This document shows positions 53,885-62,900 of a DNA stretch of 64,000 nt, one piece after another; the first letter of the stretch is position 1, and each line of letters opens with the position of its first letter. The translations under genes were made by a program, and so were the position numbers. The notes beneath the pieces are model-generated. The model was not told the DNA's origin. It saw only the letters and a list, made by a program, of their open reading frames with translations, and searched no databases. Origin of the DNA: Dactylonectria macrodidyma (taxonomy: Eukaryota; Ascomycota; Sordariomycetes; Hypocreales; Nectriaceae); contig JAGMUV010000027.1 in NCBI GenBank assembly GCA_020744425.1, positions 248,001-312,000 on the forward strand, written 5' to 3'.

Positions 53885-53964
53885 AGGAATCGAGGTACCC
53901 TGAATCTTAGCATATGATTCGATTATTCTAGTGGTCCCATAAGCCCTGATTGGCTTTACCCCGC

Positions 53965-54003
53965 CCTTGGCGAAAATGGGGTCCATCCGCACTCGATGGG
54001 ATA
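53965..54003 (-). repeat. Right terminal inverted repeat, piggyBac element
   Basis: 39 bp, exact reverse complement of 51760-51798. Confidence 0.9.
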
Positions 54004-54235
54004 GAGAGCAGAGTAAAGAGGTTTCCAACAGCAACGCAAGTGTATTCCGCAGTATAGAGGATAGGTGTAGGCAGGTAAAACAGCTGAGCTCTGGTCGATC
54101 CGAGGAGGATAGACCAGACGCTGCCTCTACAAGGTTGGTATGTATACAAGCCGCAGCGGTCTGAGCGCTGGAAATCCGGCGCCCTGTTTCTGACACTCCA
54201 GGTGATTCTAATCAAAGGACTGCAGCAGTAGTGTC

Positions 54236-54784
54236 TCACGATAGACTAATTCCAACAACCCTGCCTCCTGTGACACCAGAATCAGCGAACGGAGATCCCA
54301 AGCCCCCCGCCGTCACAACATATAAAACGTTGCCGTCAGTTCTAGTCCGGCCAAATGCCACAGCTGTGGGCTCAGCTATATCTGTGCTGTTGAAACTGCC
54401 AGCGGCGACACGTCCTGTGCGCGACCAGATGTCGAATTCAAGCAACGTGTTGTCCGGGTTGGCCGCAATCCAAGCAAATCGTCCATCTTTTGACAGAGCG
54501 AAATCGTCTCCCTCGATGTCGTTGAAGATGACCATGGCAGGTCCAACCTGCCTTCCGTCTGCAAGGGAGATGGGAATCTTGATGAAAGTGCCGGCCCCGA
54601 GGTTCGTGTAATAAAGATCAGAGCCGTGAACATGAATTCCATTGATGCCCACAGCAGAGCCCGATGGAAGCGACATGGTCGGGTCTTGGATGGCTGTCGA
54701 GTACCGTACATCGAAGATCCCCACAAGGATAGTTGAACAGGGGTGTGGTACGAGAACGTGTTGTGACGGCGCTAATACATGCAT
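54236..54784 (-). pseudogene. C-terminal half of a six-bladed beta-propeller (SMP-30/NHL-like) protein
   Basis: The complement encodes GINGIHVHGSDLYYTNLGAGTF, DDFALSKDGRFAWIAANPDNTLLEF and AVAFGRTRTDGNVLYVVTAGG, repeated-blade signatures of fungal extracellular propellers of about 300-340 aa. Recognisable similarity begins at FDVRYSTAIQDPTM, mid-protein, and the upstream part and signal peptide are absent. The truncation is about 230 bp from the piggyBac right end. Function unknown. Confidence 0.75.
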
Positions 54785-55017
54785 GGCACTTATCTTAAGT
54801 GACTACTGAAAGAAGCTGCAAAAGAGCTCTGCTAGTGTTAAGATCTGCACGACGGTTTAGAGGCATACCGTTCGAGGCCTGTCCGTGGCTGGCTGAACAC
54901 TTCTGTGTATCTAAATCTGGACAAGTACATTACTGTGCAGTACTGTATCTACCCGATGGAACTGACAACGATGCGTTTCGGCCGTTCTCGGATTTGCTAA
55001 CAAGGAGCTCTCGCAAC
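54785..55017. other. Intergenic
   Basis: No feature seen; the N-terminal half of the propeller is not found here in any frame. Confidence 0.4.
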
Positions 55018-57576
55018 TCATATCCCTCGGTGAACATTCCACTCAAAGAAAGCCATCTTTGCCAACGAAATATCCTCTGAAAAGCTTTGACTTGACCGAA
55101 TTCGCTTGCTTGAATCACCAGTCACCTTCTTGATATCCATCGTCTCCGACTTCCACGCTCGCTTGTTCGGCACCAGCTGCGCCAACGGACGCCGAGGCGG
55201 CTTGAGTAACAAAGCCCGTTCAAAGTCGATCACCATAACCCCGTTGGTCTCAGGATTGAATAACATGTTCGCAAGTCGCACATCATTGTGTATCACCCCC
55301 TCTCGATGCATGGCTCTCAATGACCGAATGGCCTCGTCTTCGAGTGACCTGTTTATGTCGCCAATCTTCTGCGCTTTGTCGATGCTGCATCCTCCCCAGG
55401 ACAAAAATGTCATGTGCACCACATAGACCCGATGGTCGTAGTAGTAAATCTTGTTCATCGATCGGAGGTCAATGGCACCCAGGAATACAGGCACGTAGAC
55501 GCCTTGGATGGGCTTGAGACGCTCGTAAACAGCAGCCTCGTGCTCGAGATCTTTGATGAAAGCCCGCACCGTGCCCTTGCTGACAAAGGTGTAGCCATGC
55601 GCAAGTAGGGTCACTTGGAAAAGCACACCCCGCGCACCACCCTCCCCCAATGGCCTGATCCCGTCGTCAAGAGACTGGTCCAGCTGCTTCCAGAGTAGGC
55701 GAAGCCATTCCTCATGATTGACAGGATGACGTGCGCGGGCGGGAGCACAGCTCTTGCAGTGAAGTGCAACGTTCGGGCACTTTGGGTCGAGAAAACCTCC
55801 CTTGACCATCCCGAGAAGGCATTTCTGCGTACAGTACTGCCGACCCTGCTCACCGCCCCCTCCGCGCGGCCGGTGCGCCAGTCGCTGGCTTCGCCTAGTT
55901 CCTTGTCTTGTATTTCGTCTGGTTGGCGTAGGCGTGTCCGGTGGCTTGGGCGCCGACTCGTCATCAGATGGTTCCCGCCTGTCGTCCTTCCTCAACGACC
56001 CCTCACCGATCTGGCTCTTAGCGGTTCGGCGTTTCCTTCTGCGGGGCAAGGCCGGCGACCGATCGACGCCCTTGTAGGTCGTAGGTTCATGGCCAGGTGA
56101 GTAATCCGATGACGCCGATCGTTCATTTTCTGGAATAGAGCGCAATGTCGATTCGAAGTCCTCGGCCCATGTCTTCAAGTTCTCCATAGCTTTTTGACGT
56201 TCCTTCTGCCCATTCTCCCGTCGTTCTCCTGGCGAACCGAGAGCCATGAGGGTGAACGCAAGATATTGACCGACAGCCGTACAGATTTGGAGGTTATTTG
56301 GATGAGCTGATACCTCCGGACCAGGCTCCGCTAGATGATAGTACAGCGTCTCAGGTTCGTCCCAGTCAATCTTGAGAAACACGATGGCCTCGCCAGTAGT
56401 CAAAAGCCCATATTCAAGTCCACTTTCAATCATGTAATGGTATGTCTGCGTGATGGCAGATGCCGTCAGCTTCTCTGCGTGGTACTGGAAACGCGCGTCA
56501 GGGTCTGCAGAAGTTGGAATCGTCTTTCGGTTCACAACTTCCTTATGGATGTCCATGGCGCGGAGACCGAGACGAAGATGCGGAGCGGTCAACTTGTGAG
56601 GCGGCTTATACTCGGAAACGTAAACCATGGTGCGCCGGGAAGACAGGGTATTGTCGGATCGATAGACGCAGATTTGGTCCGGTCGCAGCTGGTTGAGGTC
56701 TCTTCGGTGGTCCGGCGTCCGCGGTGGTGTCGATGGGGTCTCCCTGTCCACGACTTCCACGGCGACGTCGCTGAGGGCATGGGGATGGTTCTCAAAGACG
56801 ACACCATCTCCGATCTGAAAGGCCCTTCTGACCTCTTCCACCTGTTTGAGCTGTTGTATGATGGCTCTGACCGGATCCTCCACGCTATTATGCAGGAAAT
56901 ATTCGAGCGTCTTCTCGTCTGCTATCGGCCGTTGAGAGATCCTGTTTCCCAAGCCGGCCAGGAAAGTTCGGTTCTCGAAAACGCGGCTTTCGGTAGGGAA
57001 TGAATCGTAGAGTGTGCCGAAGATGAGCTTCTGTTGATCAAGGAAGTCGGGCCATGGCCTCAGATTTTTGGGACACCACTTGTCACGCGGATTTGTAATG
57101 GAGCCCCTCGAGGTCAGATTTGGATCTGTTTCGATGGCAAATCGGGAGAAAACGGAGGTATGGCAGGCTGCGATGTACTCGTCAAGTGTCGTGAGTCGTG
57201 TTTGTTCCTCTGACGCTTCGGCGCGTCGTCGCTCTTCCTCGGCGCGTCGTCGCTCTTCCTCGGCGCGTTGCCGCTCTTTCTGTCGTTCTCTCTCCGCTTC
57301 CTCGGCGCGTTGTCGCTCTTCCTGTCGTTCTCTCTCCGCTTCCTCGGCGCGTTGCTGTTCCTTCTCGGCGCGTTGTCGTTCTTCCTGTCGTTCTCTCTCA
57401 GCTTCCTCAGCGCGTTGTTGTTCCCTTTCGGCGCGTTGCTGTTCCCTCTCGGCACGTTGTCGTTCCCTTTCGGCGCGTTGTCGCTCCTCCTGTCGTTCTC
57501 TCTCTGCTTCTTCTGCGCGCTGCACCGCCTCTTGAAGGAGCTTTTCCAGCTCCCCCACGTTTCTCTGGTGGGCCAT
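55018..57576 (-). CDS. Coiled-coil protein with atypical kinase-like domain
   Basis: 852 aa, single exon, ATG at 57576 (MAHQRNVGELEKLL). Residues about 10-125 are a highly charged Glu/Arg/Gln coiled coil built from repeats such as EERQRAERE. The middle (about 150-480) has DQICVYRSDN followed by YVSEYKPPHK, a D..ExK pattern reminiscent of PD-(D/E)XK nuclease-like or FunK1-type regions. A basic Ser/Arg-rich linker with RRNTRQGTRRSQR follows, then a Cys/His patch (CTQKCLLGMVKGGFLDPKCP). The C-terminal kinase-like domain shows VSKGT, EAAVYERL, HNDVRLANMLF and VIDFERA, so HxD and N are kept and DFG is DFE. This belongs to an expanded fungal family of unknown role; catalytic activity is uncertain. 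Confidence 0.75.
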   Translation of the reverse strand: MAHQRNVGELEKLLQEAVQRAEEAERERQEERQRAERERQRAEREQQRAEREQQRAEEAERERQEERQRAEKEQQRAEEAERERQEERQRAEEAERERQKERQRAEEERRRAEEERRRAEASEEQTRLTTLDEYIAACHTSVFSRFAIETDPNLTSRGSITNPRDKWCPKNLRPWPDFLDQQKLIFGTLYDSFPTESRVFENRTFLAGLGNRISQRPIADEKTLEYFLHNSVEDPVRAIIQQLKQVEEVRRAFQIGDGVVFENHPHALSDVAVEVVDRETPSTPPRTPDHRRDLNQLRPDQICVYRSDNTLSSRRTMVYVSEYKPPHKLTAPHLRLGLRAMDIHKEVVNRKTIPTSADPDARFQYHAEKLTASAITQTYHYMIESGLEYGLLTTGEAIVFLKIDWDEPETLYYHLAEPGPEVSAHPNNLQICTAVGQYLAFTLMALGSPGERRENGQKERQKAMENLKTWAEDFESTLRSIPENERSASSDYSPGHEPTTYKGVDRSPALPRRRKRRTAKSQIGEGSLRKDDRREPSDDESAPKPPDTPTPTRRNTRQGTRRSQRLAHRPRGGGGEQGRQYCTQKCLLGMVKGGFLDPKCPNVALHCKSCAPARARHPVNHEEWLRLLWKQLDQSLDDGIRPLGEGGARGVLFQVTLLAHGYTFVSKGTVRAFIKDLEHEAAVYERLKPIQGVYVPVFLGAIDLRSMNKIYYYDHRVYVVHMTFLSWGGCSIDKAQKIGDINRSLEDEAIRSLRAMHREGVIHNDVRLANMLFNPETNGVMVIDFERALLLKPPRRPLAQLVPNKRAWKSETMDIKKVTGDSSKRIRSSQSFSEDISLAKMAFFEWNVHRGI
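57215..57540 (-). repeat. Imperfect coding repeat for Glu/Arg coiled coil
   Basis: Tandem 21- to 48-nt units related to TTCCTCGGCGCGTTGTCG on the + strand, encoding the coiled coil of the kinase-like protein. Such units change copy number easily. Confidence 0.8.
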
Positions 57577-58106
57577 ATGATATAGCCGTCGTTGTTTGTT
57601 CGGTGGGAAATAAACTGAATTTGCATTGAAGGCAGCAGACCAGGCTCGGTAGCTGCGACAAAAAGTGCTGACATCACCAAAACCACGTTGCTATGGCGAC
57701 CCCTGCTGTTATTGGTCTGAGGAAGCGAGTGCGTGCACGGGCCTGTTATGATCCAAATGACGTGGTTTTTTGTGACAGCAGCTGCCGCCTTCTGTTATTG
57801 CCGCTACTCCCTGCCGCCCGCCGTCCCGCCTCGCCACCCCCTTGTCCCGGCCAACCACAACCCACTGAATCCCCCCGCTTATCCTCCTCCAGCATCCGGA
57901 TCCACAACGGCGGTGTTGGAAGCAGATATCCTATTTCCTGCTTTGCTTACGGAGGAAGCTTTCAAAAGTTTTCGGTCAAGAAAAAGCAATGACCACGTGT
58001 TAATAGTGGCAAAAGGAAGCTCATGGTTGTGATCGAAACCTCCTCTCCAGCCTAATACGAAAACATATGGCTTATCTGACCGGCTGCAGCTAAGACGCGT
58101 GAAACC
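57577..58106. other. Promoter of kinase-like gene and left flank of gypsy element
   Basis: No gene seen. The + strand has open but low-complexity Pro/Ser stretches. Confidence 0.4.
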
Positions 58107-58299
58107 TGTGACGGGAGCGTCTGGAGTGCTGGACCCAGGGTGGGGCCGATACGTAACTAGGACGCACGGGGCAGGCCACAGGGACTATCAACGCGTCTAC
58201 GCGTCTACGCGCCTGCCCGCTTTCTCTTTCCTCTTCATCGTAGTATTTTCGCAATACAGTGGCATTACCTCTTGAGTTGATCTCATCTGGCCCGTGACA
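58107..58299 (+). repeat. 5' LTR of the gypsy element
   Basis: 193 bp, TGTGACGGG..CCCGTGACA, near-inverted ends. The same family as the solo LTR at 344-538. Internal tandem ACGCGTCT repeats at 58190-58210. Confidence 0.94.
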
Positions 58300-58301
58300 T
58301 T

Positions 58302-58311
58302 ATACTACGAT
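58302..58311 (+). other. Probable self-priming primer-binding site
   Basis: ATACTACGAT, two nucleotides after the LTR, is the exact complement of ATCGTAGTAT at 58237-58246 in the LTR. In the Tf1/sushi group the transcript 5' end folds onto such a site to prime cDNA; by analogy transcription would start near 58237. Confidence 0.65.
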
Positions 58312-58465
58312 CCTTTATTCTTTCCACCTACATCTTGATTAACTCTGACGCGCGTCAGTGCGAGGTTAATCGTCGCGTCGGATCCGACTATAGATCCGCC
58401 TACCTGCAGCGAGACGCAGGTACGAACAGCAAACCACCGTTGACTGGAACCAATCAGCAGTCGAC

Positions 58466-59959
58466 ATGACCAGGAGCTCTGAGTTGGGCGCGTGGAGCGC
58501 TGACAAAGAGGGCATCGATAAGGCACGCCAAGAGAGCGCCTTTTATCACCAGGTCCAGCAGTACCTCGCTGAGTCCGTAGACGAGGACAGCGAAGGGACT
58601 ACCAATACAGAAGACGACGAAGGGATATCTATCAGACCTTTCGCGCGACTCGCAGCAGATTCTATCGAAGAAGATTTGAACGCTCGAACCTGCGAGATCA
58701 CGGACAACGGCCGATCCACAGTCTACGTGAAAGACCAGGACGGGAGATTCAGGAACCTCCCGATCGATGCCGACAATATCGAATCGATGGTCCAGAAATA
58801 CCCTGAGGTGCGAGCCTCGATAATTCGCAATTTTGCCGAGCAATTGGCAATCAGAGGGCAGCGAGACGAGCTTATCGAGCTGCACAATAAGCACGTCGAG
58901 ACGACCGAGCGACTCATTAAAGAGCACAATGAGGCAATTGAGGCCGAAGCGATGGCCCACGCCGAGGTGGCACGGATCAATAAGGAACTGGCACGGTTGA
59001 AAGCGGCACAGCATACTGTCCCTCTCCGCGAAGACACGCCTCTCGGGAGCGAGACAACGGCCGAGACCAAGCTGCGCCGGAAGCGGGAGAGTGACCCACC
59101 CGAGCTCGATGATGGCAAGGAACCGGACTTCGAAGACTGGCTCATCAAGGCCAGACGCAAGCTGCGACGCGACGGCCCACGAGACTACCCTGAAGAGGAG
59201 GACAAGGTATATTATATTTTCGGTCGTTGCAAGGGTATCGCGGCTGCCTATTTACGCCCCCGCATGCCCGAGAACGCGGAGGAAGACGCCTTCGAGACCG
59301 CTGAAGATGTCTTCCAAGCCCTGACGACCCTCTTCCGGGACAAGAACAAGAAGATCAAGGCGCGAGAGGAGTTCAAGGCCTTGAGATACTATACCAATGG
59401 TAGCTGGCGTAGCTTCTACGTCAAGTTCTTGGCTACAGCGAACGACGCTAAGATCCCCAAAAGGGATTGGAAGGAAGAGCTCTATGACAAAGTGCCAGTG
59501 GAGATGAAACGTACTGTGGCTACGCAGCGCTTTGCCGAAGAGGTAAGCTTCGACACCTTTGCGGCAGCGCTTGGCGACATCGCGGTAGTAGAAGAGGCCT
59601 ATGCGAAGACCTTAACGAAGAAGGACAGCAAGAAGACCAGCAAGTTACAGACCAGCAAGAGCGATAGTGCTGCTACTGGGAAGAAGGACACTAAGAAGTC
59701 GGCAACTCCAACACCCAAGTACTCAAAGACCAAGATTGACAGCAAATGGACTTTTAAGGACCCAGAGGTCCGCAAGCTAGCCGAAGAAGGGAAGTGCTTC
59801 AAGTGCAAGAAAGTCGGCCATACCCACCAGGAGTGTCCGGAGGGGGGCGAAGTGAACGAAGTTCGTGCCAAGGCTAAGAAGGCAGGGCGGACGGTTACTA
59901 TTATGATCCCTGATGAATCAGATGAGTCGTCCTCCGAGTCGGAAAAAGACGAGTCCTAG
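58466..59959 (+). CDS. Gypsy gag
   Basis: 497 aa. Acidic N-terminus, a coiled-coil-rich middle (about residues 125-190), a capsid-like retrotransposon gag region (FEDWLIKARRKLRRDG through FKALRYYTNGSWRSFYVKFLA) and a CCHC knuckle CFKCKKVGHTHQEC near residue 445. It forms the virus-like particle. The ATG at 58466 is the first in frame after the LTR. Its last 31 nt before the stop codon overlap the pol frame. Confidence 0.92.
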   Translation: MTRSSELGAWSADKEGIDKARQESAFYHQVQQYLAESVDEDSEGTTNTEDDEGISIRPFARLAADSIEEDLNARTCEITDNGRSTVYVKDQDGRFRNLPIDADNIESMVQKYPEVRASIIRNFAEQLAIRGQRDELIELHNKHVETTERLIKEHNEAIEAEAMAHAEVARINKELARLKAAQHTVPLREDTPLGSETTAETKLRRKRESDPPELDDGKEPDFEDWLIKARRKLRRDGPRDYPEEEDKVYYIFGRCKGIAAAYLRPRMPENAEEDAFETAEDVFQALTTLFRDKNKKIKAREEFKALRYYTNGSWRSFYVKFLATANDAKIPKRDWKEELYDKVPVEMKRTVATQRFAEEVSFDTFAAALGDIAVVEEAYAKTLTKKDSKKTSKLQTSKSDSAATGKKDTKKSATPTPKYSKTKIDSKWTFKDPEVRKLAEEGKCFKCKKVGHTHQECPEGGEVNEVRAKAKKAGRTVTIMIPDESDESSSESEKDES

Positions 59960-62900
59960 GGGAAGTCTCCTCTCTAGGACCTGAATTGCAGTCACTGATC
60001 TTTGACGAGAGCTCGATCAACATGGATGAACTACTCGGCGGGGAGAAGCTCTACCGTCCCTGTACGATAGCAAGTTCAGGGTTGGCAATTAAAGTCAAAG
60101 GTCTATGTGATACCGGAGCGGATGGTTATGTCTTTGTGAATAAGGATCTAGCCCTAAGGATGCACCAACAACTGCAGAGCCGTCGAATCCTAATCCCGGG
60201 GCGGGGACTCGCCGTCAAGGGATACAAGGGCGGACGACAACGGATTACCCACATCACGGTGGCAACGCTGGATATAGATGGCAGACGACAGCCAAATTGT
60301 CCGATGTTGGAACTCGGGATGCATCAGGACCTGATCATTGGGAGGAAGTGGTTCGAGAAGCACGACGTGGAAATCTCTGCCAAACATCGCCGCCTACGAT
60401 GGCCTGACGACAGGCCGAAGGATTACCCTAGTAGCGATATTGTGATACCGATGTCTTCGTTGAAGGGCCCTCGCTGTTCAAGGCCAGCGGACCAGGCCGA
60501 CATGGAACGACGCAACCAACTGAGCGCAGAACGAAAGAAGGCCCGCGAGGATCGGATCCTTAGGAGGGGAGATCGCCCGCCAAGGAGGCAATGGTCGGAT
60601 GACGCCAAAGAGAACATGGCTAAGATGGACAGGGCATTGAGGGATACGGCGCCCTCTCTCCCGATGAGGGACTTCAATACCGAGCTAGCGATGATCGAAG
60701 CCGACCTGCCACAGCGACCAATGATTAATACTGAGGGAGTCACAATCGAAATCAGTATCGTTAGTGCCAGCAGGTGGCAGGAGAGGGTGGTCAAGCAGGA
60801 GGACACCGAATGGATCGGTGAAGTCACCCTCCAGGAGATCGACAAGATTATCGAAGAACGACTAGAACGGAGAGAAGCCGGAGGGGAGAACCTTCGTAAA
60901 GATACGCCCGAATTGAGGGAGAAGGTAGAGTCAAAGTTACCTCGACAGCACTTACACCTGCGACATGCCTTCTCCAAGGCTGAGTCTGACGCCTTGCCAC
61001 CCCACCGGCCAGGCGTTGACATGAAGCTGGAATTGAAAGAGCCAATCCCCGACAGTCGGAAGGTCCCGCCAATGTACAAGTTGAGCCTCGAACAGCTAGA
61101 GGTGATGAGGAACTATATCGAGGAGCATCTGCAGAAAGGATTTATCGTACCGGCAGGTGACGCGCCATACGCATCACCAGTCCTGTTTGCAAAAAAGAAG
61201 AACGGCGGATGGCGTTTCTGTGTGGACTACAGGAAGCTCAACGAGTTGACGGCGAAGGAACATTGTGCACCACCCCTGATAGAAGAAACCCAGTCGAGGC
61301 TGGCAAAGGCAAAAGTATTTACGAAACTCGACATCCGACAGGCCTTCTATCGGATGCGGATGTCCCCGGAATCCGAGGATCTCACAGCCTTCAAGACTCG
61401 GTATGGCACCTACAAGTATAAGGTGGTACCGTTTGGTCTGACCAACGGCCCTTCGCACTTCCAAGCTTACATCAACCACGTCCTGATGGATCTCCTAGAC
61501 GTCTGCTGCACGGCATACATCGACGACATTCTCATTTACTCAGAAAACGTCAAGGACCACGAAGCGCACGTTAATGCAGTCTTGGAACGACTGGTCGCAG
61601 CAGGGTTGCAGGCAGACATCGACAAGTCAGAATTCTATGTTACAGAGACGGAGTTCCTGGGCTTTATAATTACGACAAACGGGATCCGGATGGACCCGAA
61701 AAAGATGAAGGCCATTATAGACTGGGAAGAACCAACAAACGTACGGGGAGTACAGGCCTTCCTTGGGTTTTGCAACTTCTACCGAAAGTTCGTCGAGTTT
61801 TACAGTCGGATAGCGCGACCGCTTACACTGTTGACGAAGAAGGGGATCCCATGGAGGTGGACTGAAGAGGAGACGACCGCGATGAAGGCTATGAAGTTGG
61901 CGATTTCGTCGGCCCCGTGCCGGGCCTGGTACGACCCTCTCCGTGATACGATCGTCGAGACCGACGCGTCAGGAGGTGTGGTGGCTGCAGTACTAACCCA
62001 GAAGAGCGAAGACGGGGACTGGCACCCCGTAGCTTTCTTCTCCAAGACGATGAACGACGCGGAGATGCGTTACCCGATTCACGACCAGGAGATGCTCGCA
62101 GTGGTATTGGCCTTGAAGGAATGGAACGCCGAGCTCTTGGGGCTCCAACGGCAATTCTTGGTTATTACTGACCACAAAGCCCTTGAGTACTTCTCGACTA
62201 AACAACGCCTCAATGGCAGGCAAGCGCGGTGGGCGGACGACCTGGCACCTTATGACTTCAAGATCACCTACCGTCCGGGGCGAGAGAACGTTGTAGCGGA
62301 TGCTCTGTCTCGGAAGTCGTCCGAACTGGCTACGCAGAAGGCGCGACGAGAAGCCGCGTGGAACAGGGTACTGCTGAGTCGGGACCTGGTGATTAGCTCC
62401 ATTGACTATGAGGTCATGGCCGGCCCCTGCACCGAACCCGTTTCCGGGGAAGGGCCAGAGGTGGCATTGATCGGGGCCGAAGCTGTCGAGTCCTCGGTCA
62501 GCTCTGGAAGAGAGGCTATCCGAGCGCCAGAAGGATGGAAGCTGCTCGACGCCGTCCTCCGAGCTAATAGGGCCTCTCCCCAGTCGCTGCCCTACCGAGA
62601 GAACGCAGAGAAGAAGGCCGATGGTTGGACGATGAACGAAGGTGTGGTTTGCCGGAACCAGCGCATTTTTGTTCCGGACGAAGGTGTTCTCCGAACGCTG
62701 GTTATCAAGGAGAACCACTGCAAGCTTAATGTAGCCCACCCGGGACGCAACAAAACCGTCAGATTGGTTGCCGAGAGGTTCTGGTGGCCGGGCTTATCGG
62801 CTGATGTCGATCGGTTCCGGGCAAATTGTAAGCCGTGTGGAAGAGCTCACGCTAATAGAGATAAGACCCCCGGGTTGCTACACCCATTGGAAGTCCCACA

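Larger units (their letters stand above)
51760..54003 (+). mobile_element. piggyBac-type DNA transposon, frameshifted
   Basis: Bounded by perfect 39-bp inverted repeats (51760-51798 and 53965-54003; motif CCCATCGAGTGCGGATGG). No TTAA duplication flanks it; an ATAGAG hexamer occurs on both sides (51750-51755, 54001-54006), perhaps by chance. Confidence 0.85.
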
